This document shows, one piece after another, positions 52,583-63,241 of a stretch of DNA of 64,000 bases. The notes beneath the pieces are model-generated. The model saw only the letters and a list, made by a program, of their open reading frames with translations. It did no database searches and was not told where the DNA came from. Positions within the stretch are counted from its first letter, which is position 1. Each line of letters begins with the position of its first letter. Source of the stretch: Pseudomonas marginalis (GTDB lineage: Bacteria; Pseudomonadota; Gammaproteobacteria; Pseudomonadales; Pseudomonadaceae); contig NZ_LKEG01000049.1 in assembly GCF_001645105.1 (NCBI RefSeq), positions 1-64,000 on the forward strand, given 5' to 3'. The translations under genes and the position numbers were made by a program.

Positions 52583-54342
52583 GGTTCGGGCGTCTCCAGC
52601 GCGATAGGCAAGGTCAGGGTGAATACCGCGCCGTCGCCCCGGTTGCCGGCGCTCAGGCGTCCGCCCAGTTCGTGCACGATAGCGTAGGACACCGCCAACC
52701 CCAAGCCGAGCCCGTCACCGACGGGCTTGGTGGTGAAGAACGGGTCGAACACACTGTTCAGGTGGTCGTCGGCAATCCCGCCGCCGGAGTCGCTGACGGT
52801 CAGCTGCCACAGCTGTTGATCGGCCTGCAGGCGGATTTCCAGGCGTTTGCGCGGCTTATCGGCCATGGCGTCCAAGGCGTTGCGCAGCAGGTTGATCAGC
52901 ACCTGCTCCAGGCGAATCGCATCGCCGCGGACCCAGGCGGGGCGGGTCAGGTCCAGCACTACGCCGATGGCTTCATCGCGCAGGCGTGCATCCAGAAGAT
53001 GCAGGGACTGGTCCACCACCGTGGCCAAGTCCAGGCGTTCACGCAGGCCACTCGGGCTTTTGCGCGCGAAGGTCTTGAGGTGACCGGTGAGCGCGGCCAT
53101 GCGCGTGAGCATGTCGTCCAGCGGGGTGAGCGCCTTGTAGGCGTCGTCGACGCGGCCGTGATCGAGCAGTAGGCGCAACGTTGCCAACTGCATGCGCTGG
53201 GCCGTCAGTGGCTGATTGATTTCGTGGGCGAGGGCGGCGGACATCTGCCCCAGCGCTGCCAACTTGGCCGATTGCACCAGGCCATCTTGGGCGGTACGCA
53301 GCGCCTGGGTGCGTTCTTCCACCAGTTGTTCAAGCTCCTCGCGACTGCGCTGGCGCAAACGGGCCAGGCGCCAGCGTTGGGTCAGGAACAGCACCAGGAA
53401 CACCAGCGCCAGCCAGGAACCGGCGGCGGCCAGCCCGGCGTTGCGTTGATCCTCGAAGGCGAACTGGGGCTTGCGCAGCAGGTGCAGGGTCCAGCCTTCG
53501 GCTTTCAGCGGCAAGGACTCCCAGATGTAGTTGGCGCTGCCCTCCGGGCCGTTAACGCGCATCAAATGGCTGTTTTCGCCAAAGCGCTGCAGTGACTGGG
53601 CATCCAGCGGCAGCAGTTGTTTTTTGTCGTATTGGCGGGTGGCCTTGAGTTCGGCAAGGTCGCTGGCCGACAGCGGCCGCAGGTTGCGATAACGCCAGCC
53701 GGGTTGATTGGCGATAAACACGATGCCACGCGCATCACTGACCAGCAGTAAGTCATTGCCTTGGGCCCACTCGCGCTCAAGCTCGGGGAACTCCAGCTTG
53801 ACCACCATGGCGCCGAGGAACTGCTCGTGTTCATCCAGCACCGCGCTGGAGAGGAAGTAACCGGGGATCCCGGTGGTTACGCCCACCGCATAAAAGCGCC
53901 CGGTGCCCTGGCTCAATGTCTGGCTGAAGTATGGTCGGAACGCGTAGTTATGCCCCACGTAACTGCTGGGCAGGTTCCAGTTGCTGGCGGCCACGGCCAG
54001 GCCGGTGCGGTCCATCAACTCCAGCGTGGAAGACTGCGCAGCCCCGTTGATGCGTTCGAGCTTGCGGTTGAGCAGGTCCTGGGTGGAGGGATCCAGCGGG
54101 CTCTTCAAGGCGTTGATCATCTCCGAGTCCAGCGCCAGCACGGCGGGCAGGGCGCGGTAGCGTTCGATCAGGGTGTGCAGCGAGTTGGCATACAACGCAA
54201 GCTGCTGATTGGCGCGGGCGGCATCGTCCACCAGGGCCTGGCGTTCGGCATGGCGCGTGGCCAAGGCGGCAGCCAGCACGGCACCGGCGATGATCAGCAG
54301 CGAGTAGAACGTCAGGCGCAGGGGGCGAGGGATCACGATCAT
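52576..54342 (-). CDS. mifS: Sensor histidine kinase, MifS/DctB type
   Basis: A 588-residue kinase with TM1 ([22 protein letters not shown], about 10-31), a large periplasmic double-PDC sensor (about 270 residues; [39 protein letters not shown]), TM2 ([21 protein letters not shown]), a short coiled coil, and an H-box [11 protein letters not shown]. The ATPase domain has [10 protein letters not shown] and [15 protein letters not shown]. DctB sensors bind C4-dicarboxylates; MifS is required for 2-oxoglutarate use. The start is taken at 54342 because earlier in-frame Met codons lie in the REP element and have no conserved residues; no strong ribosome-binding site is visible. Confidence 0.86.
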   Translation of the reverse strand: MIVIPRPLRLTFYSLLIIAGAVLAAALATRHAERQALVDDAARANQQLALYANSLHTLIERYRALPAVLALDSEMINALKSPLDPSTQDLLNRKLERINGAAQSSTLELMDRTGLAVAASNWNLPSSYVGHNYAFRPYFSQTLSQGTGRFYAVGVTTGIPGYFLSSAVLDEHEQFLGAMVVKLEFPELEREWAQGNDLLLVSDARGIVFIANQPGWRYRNLRPLSASDLAELKATRQYDKKQLLPLDAQSLQRFGENSHLMRVNGPEGSANYIWESLPLKAEGWTLHLLRKPQFAFEDQRNAGLAAAGSWLALVFLVLFLTQRWRLARLRQRSREELEQLVEERTQALRTAQDGLVQSAKLAALGQMSAALAHEINQPLTAQRMQLATLRLLLDHGRVDDAYKALTPLDDMLTRMAALTGHLKTFARKSPSGLRERLDLATVVDQSLHLLDARLRDEAIGVVLDLTRPAWVRGDAIRLEQVLINLLRNALDAMADKPRKRLEIRLQADQQLWQLTVSDSGGGIADDHLNSVFDPFFTTKPVGDGLGLGLAVSYAIVHELGGRLSAGNRGDGAVFTLTLPIALETPEPC

Positions 54343-54417
54343 ACGGTGATGGGCAGGCGCAGAAAGGGGAGTGCACCATAGCATGCACGACGTTATCGTT
54401 GTGGCGAGCGGGGTTGT

Positions 54418-54538
54418 GTAGTGAGCGGGCTTGCCCCGCGCTGGGTGGCGAAGCCGCCTTAAAACCTGACACCGCGTTCTGTTTGGCAAAATGATGGGGC
54501 GGCTTCGCCACCCAGCGCGGGGCAAGCCCGCTCACTAC
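54418..54538. repeat. REP doublet with 41-bp arms, relative of the one at 171-295
   Basis: Positions 54418-54458 and 54498-54538 are exact reverse complements (41 bp), with a 39-bp spacer unrelated to the 171-295 spacer. Both share the GCGGGCTTGCCCCGCGCTGG core. Confidence 0.9.
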
Positions 54539-54555
54539 AGAGAAACCAGCAGGCA

Positions 54556-54591
54556 ATAAAAAGGCGACTAGGGCCAAGGCCGCAGTCGCCT
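54556..54591 (-). terminator. Terminator of fumA
   Basis: AGGCGACT and AGTCGCCT form an 8-bp stem around a partly self-complementary loop. The minus strand then reads TTTTTATT, just after the fumA stop at 54611. Confidence 0.8.
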
Positions 54592-54610
54592 ATCCTTGCA
54601 GGGGAAATGC

Positions 54611-56134
54611 TTACTGCACTTCTACCGCCAGGCTGTCACTGATCTTTTTCTGCCAGATGGCAGGACCGGTGATGTGGACGGATTCGCCCTTGCTGTCCAC
54701 CGCCACGGTGACCGGCATGTCTTTCACATCGAACTCGTAGATCGCTTCCATGCCCAGTTCGGCGAAGGCGACAACGCGCGACTTCTTGATGGCTTGCGCC
54801 ACCAGGTAAGCGGCACCACCGACGGCCATCAGGTACACGGCTTTGTGGTCCTTGATCGCTTCGATGGCGGTCGGACCGCGCTCGGATTTGCCGATCATGC
54901 CCAACAGGCCGGTCTGCTCGAGGATCTGACGGGTGAACTTGTCCATCCGCGTCGCGGTGGTCGGGCCCGCGGGGCCAACCACTTCTTCGCGCACCGGATC
55001 AACCGGGCCGACGTAGTAGATGAAGCGGCCCTTGAGGTCCACCGGCAGGCTTTCGCCCTTGTTCAGCATCTCGACCATGCGCTTGTGCGCGGCGTCGCGA
55101 CCGGTGAGCATCTTGCCGTTGAGCAACACGGTTTCGCCCGGCTTCCAGCTCTGCACTTCTTCCGGGGTGAGGGTGTCGAGGTTGACGCGGCGGGCCGAAG
55201 GGCCGGCTTCCCAGACGATTTCCGGGTAGGCGTCCAGCGGTGGCGCTTCCAGCGACGCCGGGCCCGAGCCGTCGAGCACAAAGTGCGCGTGACGGGTGGC
55301 GGCGCAGTTGGGGATCATGCACACCGGCAGCGAGGCGGCGTGGGTCGGGTAGTCCATGATCTTCACGTCGAGCACGGTGGTCAGGCCACCCAGGCCCTGG
55401 GCGCCGATGCCCAGTTGGTTGACCTTCTCGAACAGCTCCAGGCGCATCTCTTCGATACGGTTCTGCGGGCCGCGCTTTTTCAGCTCGTGGATGTCGATGG
55501 ACTCCATCAACACTTCCTTGGCCATCACCGCGGCTTTCTCGGCGGTGCCGCCGATGCCGATGCCGAGCATGCCCGGAGGGCACCAGCCGGCGCCCATGGT
55601 CGGAACGGTCTTGAGCACCCAGTCAACGATCGAGTCGGACGGGTTGAGCATGGCCATTTTCGACTTGTTTTCGGAACCGCCGCCCTTGGCCGCCACGTCC
55701 ACTTCCACGGTATTACCCGGGACGATGGAGTAGTGGATGACCGCTGGGGTGTTGTCCTTGGTGTTTTTACGCGCGCCTGCCGGGTCGGCGAGGATGGAGG
55801 CACGCAGGACGTTTTCCGGCAGGTTGTAGGCGCGACGCACGCCTTCGTTGATCATGTCGTCCAGGCCCATGGTGGCGCCATCCCAACGCACGTCCATGCC
55901 CACGCGCACGAACACGGTAACGATACCGGTGTCCTGGCAGATCGGGCGATGGCCGGTGGCGCACATGCGCGAGTTGATCAGGATCTGGGCGATGGAATCA
56001 CGCGCCGCTGGCGATTCTTCGCGCAGGTAGGCTTCGTGCATGGCCTGGATGAAATCAACGGGGTGGTAGTAGGAAATGAATTGCAGGGCGTCGGCAACGC
56101 TCTGAATCAGGTCGTCTTGCTTGATCACGGTCAT
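54611..56134 (-). CDS. fumA: Fumarate hydratase, class I (iron-sulfur)
   Basis: The 507-residue fumarase hydrates fumarate to L-malate in the TCA cycle with an oxygen-sensitive [4Fe-4S] cluster. The N-terminal part contains ATGHRPICQDTGIVTVFVRVG and GGGSENKSKMAMLNPSD, and a middle Cys lies in AGWCPPGMLGIGIGG. The C-terminal swapped domain contains GRDAAHKRMVEML and GPTTATRMD. It starts at 56134 (MTVIKQDDL) with AGAGGAG upstream; the earlier Met at 56161 adds nine residues. A conspicuous inverted repeat lies in its leader. Class I fumarase needs iron, so iron supply should affect it. Confidence 0.96.
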   Translation of the reverse strand: MTVIKQDDLIQSVADALQFISYYHPVDFIQAMHEAYLREESPAARDSIAQILINSRMCATGHRPICQDTGIVTVFVRVGMDVRWDGATMGLDDMINEGVRRAYNLPENVLRASILADPAGARKNTKDNTPAVIHYSIVPGNTVEVDVAAKGGGSENKSKMAMLNPSDSIVDWVLKTVPTMGAGWCPPGMLGIGIGGTAEKAAVMAKEVLMESIDIHELKKRGPQNRIEEMRLELFEKVNQLGIGAQGLGGLTTVLDVKIMDYPTHAASLPVCMIPNCAATRHAHFVLDGSGPASLEAPPLDAYPEIVWEAGPSARRVNLDTLTPEEVQSWKPGETVLLNGKMLTGRDAAHKRMVEMLNKGESLPVDLKGRFIYYVGPVDPVREEVVGPAGPTTATRMDKFTRQILEQTGLLGMIGKSERGPTAIEAIKDHKAVYLMAVGGAAYLVAQAIKKSRVVAFAELGMEAIYEFDVKDMPVTVAVDSKGESVHITGPAIWQKKISDSLAVEVQ

Positions 56135-56166
56135 GAGTCGCGCTCCTCTATAAGGGAACATTCAAT

Positions 56167-56209
56167 AAAGGTGAGCCCAGTGTTGCATCGGTCGGCTGAG
56201 CTCACCTTT
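56167..56209. other. Inverted repeat in the fumA leader
   Basis: AAAGGTGAGC (56167-56176) and GCTCACCTTT (56200-56209) form a perfect 10-bp stem around a 23-nt loop, 33 to 75 bp upstream of the fumA start. It could be a leader hairpin in the fumA message or an operator. Confidence 0.5.
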
Positions 56210-56350
56210 CCAAGGCACGCCAAAGTGGTGCAGGCGCGACGCTAAAAAGGCGCGGCAGTATAACCCGGCGCGGTGGCCGATACACCCGACTATGGTCAAA
56301 CTGTCGCAGGCATGATTCCCTGTGCGCGCCCTTTGTGATTGAGTCCTTAT

Positions 56351-57283
56351 ATGCCTGAACTGTACGTCGGCGAACGCCATTGGTCGGTAACGGCCGGCAG
56401 TAATCTGCTGGATGCCTTGAACCAGGCGGGTGTGGCCGTGCCTTACAGTTGCCGCGCCGGCAGTTGCCATGCATGCCTGGTGCGGTGCCAGGGCGAGGTC
56501 GAAGATAAGCAGCCCGAGGCCTTGAGCGCGGCGCAACGCCAGGATGGTTGGCGCTTGGCGTGCCAGTGCCAGGTCCGTGGGGATCTGCGTGTCGAAACGT
56601 TTGACCCGCTGCGTGACGGTTTGCCGGCCGAGGTGGTGGGGATCGAGTGGTTGAACTCGACGGTATTGCGCCTGCGCCTGCAACCGGCGCGCAGTCTGCG
56701 CTACCGGGCCGGGCAGCACCTGGTGCTGTGGGCGGGGTCGGTGGCGCGCCCGTATTCCCTGGCGAGCTTGCCCCAGGAGGATGCCTTTCTGGAGTTTCAT
56801 ATCGATTGCCGTCAACCGGGCGAATTCAGCGATGCGGCGCGGGCGCTGTCGGTGGGTGACCGATTGCGTTTGGGCGAATTGCGCGGTGGCGCACTGCAAT
56901 ATGATCCTGACTGGCAATCCCGGCCGTTGTGGCTGCTGGCATCCGGTACCGGGTTGGGGCCGTTGTGGGGCGTGTTGCGTGAAGCGCTGCGCCAGGATCA
57001 TCAGGGGGCCATCCGTGTGATTCACCTGGCCCATGATGCCGATGGCCATTATCTGGCCGAACCCTTGGCGGCGCTGGCCGCGCAGTACCCCAACCTGTCG
57101 GTGGAGCTATGGACGGCGGCCGAGTCGGCCCAGGCATTGGCGCAACTGCGGCTTGTTTCGCGGCAAACTCTGGCCTTACTCTGCGGGCACCCTGCCAGCG
57201 TGGAAGCGTTTTCCAAGCGTTTGTTCCTGGCGGGACTGCCGCGCAATCAACTGCTGGCCGATGTGTTCCTGCCCCGTGGTTGA
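56351..57283 (+). CDS. Ferredoxin-reductase-like protein: 2Fe-2S plus FAD/NAD domains
   Basis: The 310-residue protein fuses an N-terminal plant-type ferredoxin domain (cluster cysteines CRAGSCHAC and a later CQC) to a flavodoxin-reductase-like FAD domain (RARPYSLASLP-type, here VARPYSLASLPQED) and an NAD-binding domain (LWLLASGTGLGPLWGVL; LLCGHPASVEAF). This is the layout of reductase components of oxygenases. No oxygenase subunit is adjacent; the next gene is an enoyl-CoA hydratase. ATG at 56351 chosen over 56339 because the family start follows MPELYVG. Confidence 0.87.
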   Translation: MPELYVGERHWSVTAGSNLLDALNQAGVAVPYSCRAGSCHACLVRCQGEVEDKQPEALSAAQRQDGWRLACQCQVRGDLRVETFDPLRDGLPAEVVGIEWLNSTVLRLRLQPARSLRYRAGQHLVLWAGSVARPYSLASLPQEDAFLEFHIDCRQPGEFSDAARALSVGDRLRLGELRGGALQYDPDWQSRPLWLLASGTGLGPLWGVLREALRQDHQGAIRVIHLAHDADGHYLAEPLAALAAQYPNLSVELWTAAESAQALAQLRLVSRQTLALLCGHPASVEAFSKRLFLAGLPRNQLLADVFLPRG

Positions 57284-57313
57284 GCGCTGAACTCTACAGT
57301 CGCGAGATTGACC

Positions 57314-58063
57314 ATGACTGACGCCATCCAACAGCGGCGCGAACGTGGGCTGCTGACCCTGCAGCTCAATCGCCCCGACAAAAAGAACGCCCTGACCCGC
57401 GCCATGTACACACAACTGGCCGAGGCGTTGGAGCAGGCCGATGCGGACGGGGAGATTCGCTGCGTACTGATCCAGGGCAGCAGTGAGTGCTTCACTGCAG
57501 GCAACGACATTAGCGATTTTCTCGACCATCCGCCCAGCGATCTTGATGCCCCGCCGTTCCACTTCATGAAGAGCCTGCTCAACTGTCGAAAACCAGTGAT
57601 TGCTGCGGTGGCGGGTGCGGCGGTGGGCATCGGCACGACCCTGTTGCTGCATTGCGACCTGGTGTATGTCAGCCACGATGCGCGGTTGCGCATGCCGTTC
57701 GTCAATTTGGGACTGTGTCCCGAATTTGGCTCGAGTTTGATCCTGCCGCGCTTGTTGGGGCATGCCAAGGCGGCTGAGTTGCTATTGCTGGGTGAGGGGT
57801 TCACCGGTGAACAGGCGGCTGCCTGGGGCATTGCCACCGAGGCGTTGGGCAGTGGTGAGGCGGCGCTGGCCAAGGCGCGGGAAGTGGCCGAGCGTTTTGA
57901 AACCCTGGCGCCGGGGGCGGTGCAGGTGACCAAGCAGTTGATGAAAAGCGTGGACCGCGAACAGTTGCGGCAGGTGATCGAGGAGGAGGGGGCATTGTTT
58001 ACCCAGCGGTTGAGGTCGCCTGAGGCGATTGCGGCGTTGTCGGGGTTTATCAGCAGTCGCTGA
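57314..58063 (+). CDS. Enoyl-CoA hydratase/isomerase family protein
   Basis: The 249-residue crotonase-fold protein has the oxyanion-hole segments SECFTAGNDISDFLDHP and AAVAGAAVGIGTTLLLHCDLVYVS, and the NLGLCPEFGSSLILPRLLG segment with the Glu in the second catalytic position. The gene carries relatives of both hydratases and isomerases; which CoA ester is used cannot be told. ATG at 57314, 30 bp after the ferredoxin-reductase gene, so the two are probably one operon. Confidence 0.88.
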   Translation: MTDAIQQRRERGLLTLQLNRPDKKNALTRAMYTQLAEALEQADADGEIRCVLIQGSSECFTAGNDISDFLDHPPSDLDAPPFHFMKSLLNCRKPVIAAVAGAAVGIGTTLLLHCDLVYVSHDARLRMPFVNLGLCPEFGSSLILPRLLGHAKAAELLLLGEGFTGEQAAAWGIATEALGSGEAALAKAREVAERFETLAPGAVQVTKQLMKSVDREQLRQVIEEEGALFTQRLRSPEAIAALSGFISSR

Positions 58064-58081
58064 AGGTAAGTCGATTGGTCT

Positions 58082-58159
58082 GGCCTCATCGCGGGCAAGC
58101 CCGGCTCCCACAGTTGACCGCGTTCCAATGTGGGAGCCGGGCTTGCCCGCGATGAGGCC
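58082..58159. repeat. REP doublet (GTGGGAGCCGGGC class)
   Basis: 31-bp arms at 58082-58112 and 58129-58159 are exact reverse complements, with a short 16-bp spacer. This is a different REP sequence class from the others in the window. Confidence 0.9.
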
Positions 58160-58193
58160 CTGAGAGCCAGCAGGTCACTCTGATCTGAAATGC

Positions 58194-58233
58194 AAAAAGC
58201 CCCGCCATTCACAGGGCGGGGCTTTTGTTTTTC
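58194..58233. terminator. Bidirectional terminator between enoyl-CoA hydratase and pykA genes
   Basis: AAAAGCCCCGCC, loop ATTCACA, GGGCGGGGCTTTT with T-rich flanks on both strands. It lies just after the pykA stop at 58244. Confidence 0.9.
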
Positions 58234-58243
58234 AGCGTGTCAC

Positions 58244-59695
58244 TCAGACCATTGGGTCGCCAACGTGCAGAATCTTCATGCCGTTGGTACCGCCGATGGT
58301 GTGGTAGCTGTCGCCCTTGGTCAGGATGACCCAGTCGCCTTTCTCTACAACGCCACGCTTGATCAGCTCATCAATGGCAGCCTGGCTGACTTCGTGCGGC
58401 GGCAACGAGGCCGGGTCGAACGGGACGGTGTACACGCCACGGAACATGGCCGCGCGGGCCTGGGTTTCGCGGTGCGGGGAGAACGCGTAGATCGGCACCG
58501 ACGAACGGATGCGCGACATGATCAATGGCGTGTAGCCACTTTCGGTCAACGCAATGATCGCCTTCACACCTGGGAAGTGGTTGGCGGTGTACATGGCCGC
58601 CAGGGCGATACTCTGGTCGCAGCTTTCGAACTCTTTGCCGATACGGTGGCTGGAGGTCTTGCTGGTCGGGTGCTTTTCAGCGCCGATGCAGATACGCGCC
58701 ATGGCTTGCACGGCTTCCAGCGGATACGGGCCGGCGGCACTTTCAGCCGAGAGCATCACGGCGTCGGTGTAGTCGAGCACGGCGTTGGCCACGTCGGACA
58801 CTTCGGCGCGGGTCGGCATCGGGTTCTGGATCATCGACTCCATCATCTGGGTCGCCACGATCACCGCTTTGTTGTGGCGGCGTGCGTGCAGGATGATCTT
58901 CTTCTGGATACCGATCAGCTCGGCATCACCGATTTCCACGCCGAGGTCGCCACGGGCAACCATCACCGCGTCGGAAGCCTTGATCAGGCCGTCGAGGGTT
59001 TCGTCGTCGGCCACGGCTTCGGCGCGTTCGATCTTCGCGACCAGCCAGGCGGTGCCGCCGGCTTCGTCGCGCAGTTTACGGGCGTATTCCATGTCGGCGG
59101 CGTCGCGCGGGAAGGACACGGCGAGGTAGTCCACTTCCATTTCGGCGGCGAGCTTGATGTCAGCCTTGTCTTTTTCCGTCAATGCCGGCGCCGTCAGGCC
59201 GCCGCCACGACGGTTGATGCCTTTGTGGTCGGACAGTGGGCCGCCGATGGTCACGGTGCAGATCAGCTCGGTGCCGGTGGCGGTGTCGACGCGCATGACC
59301 ACGCGGCCATCGTCCAGCAGCAACTCGTCACCGACGCCGCAGTCCTTGACCAGGTCCGGGTAGTCGATACCCACGACGTGCTGGTTGCCCTCGGTCAGCG
59401 GGTGGCTGGTGGAAAAGGTGAAGGTGTCACCGATTTTCAGCTCGATCCGCTTGTTGGCGAATTTGGCGATACGGATCTTCGGGCCTTGCAGGTCACCCAG
59501 CAGGGCCACGAAGCGGCCGTGCTTGGCAGCCAGTTCACGCACCAGCTTGGCGCGAGCCTTGTGCTCGTCCGGGGTGCCGTGGGAGAAGTTCAGACGGGCA
59601 ACGTCCAAACCAGCCAGAATCAGCTGTTCGAGGACTTCCGGCGAGTTGCTGGCCGGGCCAAGGGTGGCGACGATTTTGGTACGACGGACGGACAT
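58244..59695 (-). CDS. pykA: Pyruvate kinase II
   Basis: The 483-residue enzyme makes pyruvate and ATP from phosphoenolpyruvate at the end of the glycolytic route. The N-terminus RRTKIVATLGPASNSPEVL, the active-site segment VMVARGDLGVEIG, the KxMxxSM-type region ATQMMESMIQNPMPTRAEVSDVANAVLD, and a C-terminal allosteric domain (YHTIGGTNGMKI) are intact. Together with edd, glk and gap in this window it covers several Entner-Doudoroff steps, though it lies in its own unit. Confidence 0.97.
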   Translation of the reverse strand: MSVRRTKIVATLGPASNSPEVLEQLILAGLDVARLNFSHGTPDEHKARAKLVRELAAKHGRFVALLGDLQGPKIRIAKFANKRIELKIGDTFTFSTSHPLTEGNQHVVGIDYPDLVKDCGVGDELLLDDGRVVMRVDTATGTELICTVTIGGPLSDHKGINRRGGGLTAPALTEKDKADIKLAAEMEVDYLAVSFPRDAADMEYARKLRDEAGGTAWLVAKIERAEAVADDETLDGLIKASDAVMVARGDLGVEIGDAELIGIQKKIILHARRHNKAVIVATQMMESMIQNPMPTRAEVSDVANAVLDYTDAVMLSAESAAGPYPLEAVQAMARICIGAEKHPTSKTSSHRIGKEFESCDQSIALAAMYTANHFPGVKAIIALTESGYTPLIMSRIRSSVPIYAFSPHRETQARAAMFRGVYTVPFDPASLPPHEVSQAAIDELIKRGVVEKGDWVILTKGDSYHTIGGTNGMKILHVGDPMV

Positions 59696-59868
59696 GCACA
59701 GACTCCTGAGTTCAAGCGCTGAGGAAGGCTACTATGCTCTTTCGTTGTAGTCATTGTTCGTTTGCACTACTTATCGATGATTGACTTGTTTTCGCTGCGG
59801 TGGAATACGAACATCCTTGAAGATTTTCGACGAGGGGTCGATACACTGCACAAGACAGGAGAACCCTC

Positions 59869-60243
59869 ATGCGAATTTTGCTCATTGCTGCCCTGGCCGT
59901 CAGTGTTGTCGGCTGCACCCGTTGGTCGATGGACCACCATTTGAACAACGCCTACCGCGCCTACAAGGTCGGTGATTGTGAGCGTGTCACCCTGGAGTTG
60001 TCCCAGGTCGACCGCGAAAGTCGCACCCGACGTTATGTGCAGCCAGAGGTTTCGATGTTGCGCGGGCAATGCCTGGAGCGGCAAAAGCTGTTCGTCGATG
60101 CGGTGCAGACCTACCAATTCATCATCAATCAGTACCCCTCGAGTGAGTACGCCTATCGTGCGCGTGCGCGGCTCGACACCCTGCAACAACTGGGGCATTA
60201 CCCTGGCGCAAGCGTCGCTCGGCCGCGTCCAGCTTCGTTATGA
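59869..60243 (+). CDS. Small lipoprotein with TPR-like helices
   Basis: A 124-residue protein with a lipoprotein signal (MRILLIAALAVSVVGC, lipidated Cys at 16). The rest looks like a short tetratricopeptide-like solenoid: LNNAYRAYKVGDCERVTLELSQVD, then CLERQKLFVDAVQTYQFIINQYPSSEYAYRARARLDTLQQLG. Such proteins often scaffold envelope complexes. AGGAGA lies upstream of the ATG. It diverges from pykA. The function is not known. Confidence 0.82.
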   Translation: MRILLIAALAVSVVGCTRWSMDHHLNNAYRAYKVGDCERVTLELSQVDRESRTRRYVQPEVSMLRGQCLERQKLFVDAVQTYQFIINQYPSSEYAYRARARLDTLQQLGHYPGASVARPRPASL

Positions 60244-60469
60244 TGATATTCGTCATTTCATAACTGGCCCGTTGCCAGTCTTGGGCTATCCTTTAGATGT
60301 TCGTTTGTACAAGTTTCAAGCGCAAACGGATGTGGGGCCCGGACTCGGCCGCTGTTTAGCGGCAAAATATTGCCTGTTATCACACCGAGATCCAGGGAGA
60401 GCGGGCGTTTTGGCCTGTTCCGAATCACTGGCACGGCCGCAGTAATGGCCATTGGATGGCGATCTCACC

Positions 60470-60829
60470 ATGTTTACCGACCGACGGATCGAGCGGCATC
60501 AGCTACCTTATTTTCTGCAAGTGTTTAACCGCCTCACCGATAAGCCCATCGGTTTTCTAGGCAATGTCTCGGAAGACGGACTGATGTTAATCAGCCAATT
60601 GCCCATGATGGTCGACGTGGATTTCGAGCTGCGCCTGAAAATTCCCGGTGCTGACGGCACCTTCCATCCGATTGATCTCACGGCAACCTGTTTGTGGAGC
60701 CACGAAGATATCAACCCGCAGCATTATGATTCCGGATTCAGCGTGCTCAAGGCCTCCGAGGAATATGGGCAGTTGATCAGCGTCTTATTGCACTACTTCA
60801 GTTTTGATCCCTTACAGGCGTCGGCCTGA
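60470..60829 (+). CDS. Stand-alone PilZ domain protein
   Basis: The 119-residue protein is a single PilZ domain. The two c-di-GMP binding motifs are present: R5-x3-R9 (DRRIERHQ) and N32-x-S-x-x-G37 (GNVSEDG). A beta-barrel segment follows (DVDFELRLKIPGADGTFHPIDLTATCLWSHEDINPQHYDSGFSVL). It should bind c-di-GMP and act on some partner that cannot be seen here. The ATG at 60470 gives this layout; an ATG at 60452 is an alternative. The 226-bp gap from 60244 shows no gene. Confidence 0.85.
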   Translation: MFTDRRIERHQLPYFLQVFNRLTDKPIGFLGNVSEDGLMLISQLPMMVDVDFELRLKIPGADGTFHPIDLTATCLWSHEDINPQHYDSGFSVLKASEEYGQLISVLLHYFSFDPLQASA

Positions 60830-60906
60830 ATCACAGCGCCTGGTCGACCCGTTCCGGGGTAGTGCAGCCCCTGTTGTGGCCGTGCGCTGTTTAAAGGGGG
60901 CTTTTG

Positions 60907-62238
60907 TCAGAAAGCCCCGGCTTTCTTCCAGCCCAGGTAACGTGTCACCAGGGCCGGTCCCAGTTCAGACGGCAAGGTGTCCAATACGGATAACCCTTGG
61001 GCGCCGAGGCGGTCGTGCAGCTCATCGCGGGTATTGAGGTAGTCGATGGTGCCGCTGTAGGCCAAGGCTTCGGACAAGGTTTGCACGGGAGCCTGGCGCA
61101 ATTGATCGAGCACTTCCTCGCGTAAACTGGCCACCATCACCCTATGCTGTCGGCTGATGCGCTTGACGGCCGTCAGCAGCGCCTCATCGTCCTCATCCCG
61201 CAGGTTAGTCACCACGACCACCAATGCACGGCGCTTTTGCCGAGCCAGCAGTTGGCTGGCCGCAGCCTGATAATCGGCAGTCCGTCGAGTGGTGTCCAGG
61301 TCGTATACCGCGTTGAGCAACAGGTTCAACTGGCTACTGCCCTTCACTGGCGCGAGGTAGCGCGGCTGGTCACTGGCAAAGGTGCACAGTCCCACCGCAT
61401 CACCCTCACGCAAGGCGACGTAGCTGAGCAACAGGCAGGCATTGAGGGCATGGTCAAAATGCGACAGCTCGTCATCCTGGCTGCGCATGCGTCGGCCACA
61501 ATCAAGCATGAACACGATCTGTTGGTCGCGTTCATCCTGGTATTCACGGGCGATGGGGGTGCGCTGCCGCGCGGTGGCCTTCCAGTCGATTTGCCGCAGG
61601 CTGTCGCCGTCGCGAAACTCGCGCAACTGATGAAAGTCCAGCCCCAACCCTCGGCGTTGACGTTGACGCACACCCAGTTGGCTCAGCCAGTTGTCCACGC
61701 CCAGCAGCTGTGCGCCGTAGAGTCGGGCGAAATCCGGGTAGACGCGGGTGGCATCGCTCACCTCGATAAAGCGCCGCGCTGACCACAGCCCCATTGGGCT
61801 GGGCAGCAGAATTTCACAGCGGCTGAAACTGAAGTGTCCCCGCCGCAGTGGGCGCAGACGATAACCCAGCTCACTGCGTTCACCGGGGCGCAGGGTTATG
61901 GACTGGGGCATGTTTTCCACGGTCAACCCGTCGGGGACATGATCGAATACCTGCACTGTCAGCGGCTGTGGGAAGTCATGCTCCAAGGCCAGGCGTACCT
62001 CGCCCCACCGTCCAAGTGCCAGGCTTGTGGGCATCTGTCGGTGTACGCGGGGAGATGGGCGACGACGCAGGCGCATCGCATCCAGCATGGCCAGCAGCAA
62101 CAGCGCCAGGAGCAATCCCCACGTCACGGAGTGCAAGGTGTCGGGCACTTTGAACTGCAATGCTGCTGCAGTGCCCAGCAGGATGCCCAGGCCCAGCAAT
62201 ACGCCGAGCCAGTTCAACAGCAGACGGGTCGGTTTCAT
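60907..62238 (-). CDS. DUF58 domain membrane protein
   Basis: The 443-residue protein has two N-terminal helices (LNWLGVLLGLGILLGTAAALQF; VTWGLLLALLLLAMLDAM) and a cytoplasmic beta-rich part. A DUF58 core carries LREFRDGDSLRQIDWKATARQRTPIAREYQDERDQQIVFMLDCGRRM, where DCGRRM resembles a VWA metal site. DUF58 proteins travel with MoxR AAA+ ATPases and are thought to help assemble or metallate complexes at the membrane. It follows the moxR gene by 7 bp in one operon. Confidence 0.87.
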   Translation of the reverse strand: MKPTRLLLNWLGVLLGLGILLGTAAALQFKVPDTLHSVTWGLLLALLLLAMLDAMRLRRRPSPRVHRQMPTSLALGRWGEVRLALEHDFPQPLTVQVFDHVPDGLTVENMPQSITLRPGERSELGYRLRPLRRGHFSFSRCEILLPSPMGLWSARRFIEVSDATRVYPDFARLYGAQLLGVDNWLSQLGVRQRQRRGLGLDFHQLREFRDGDSLRQIDWKATARQRTPIAREYQDERDQQIVFMLDCGRRMRSQDDELSHFDHALNACLLLSYVALREGDAVGLCTFASDQPRYLAPVKGSSQLNLLLNAVYDLDTTRRTADYQAAASQLLARQKRRALVVVVTNLRDEDDEALLTAVKRISRQHRVMVASLREEVLDQLRQAPVQTLSEALAYSGTIDYLNTRDELHDRLGAQGLSVLDTLPSELGPALVTRYLGWKKAGAF

Positions 62239-62245
62239 GGGCGAG

Positions 62246-63237
<992 letters not shown>

Positions 63238-63241
<4 letters not shown>

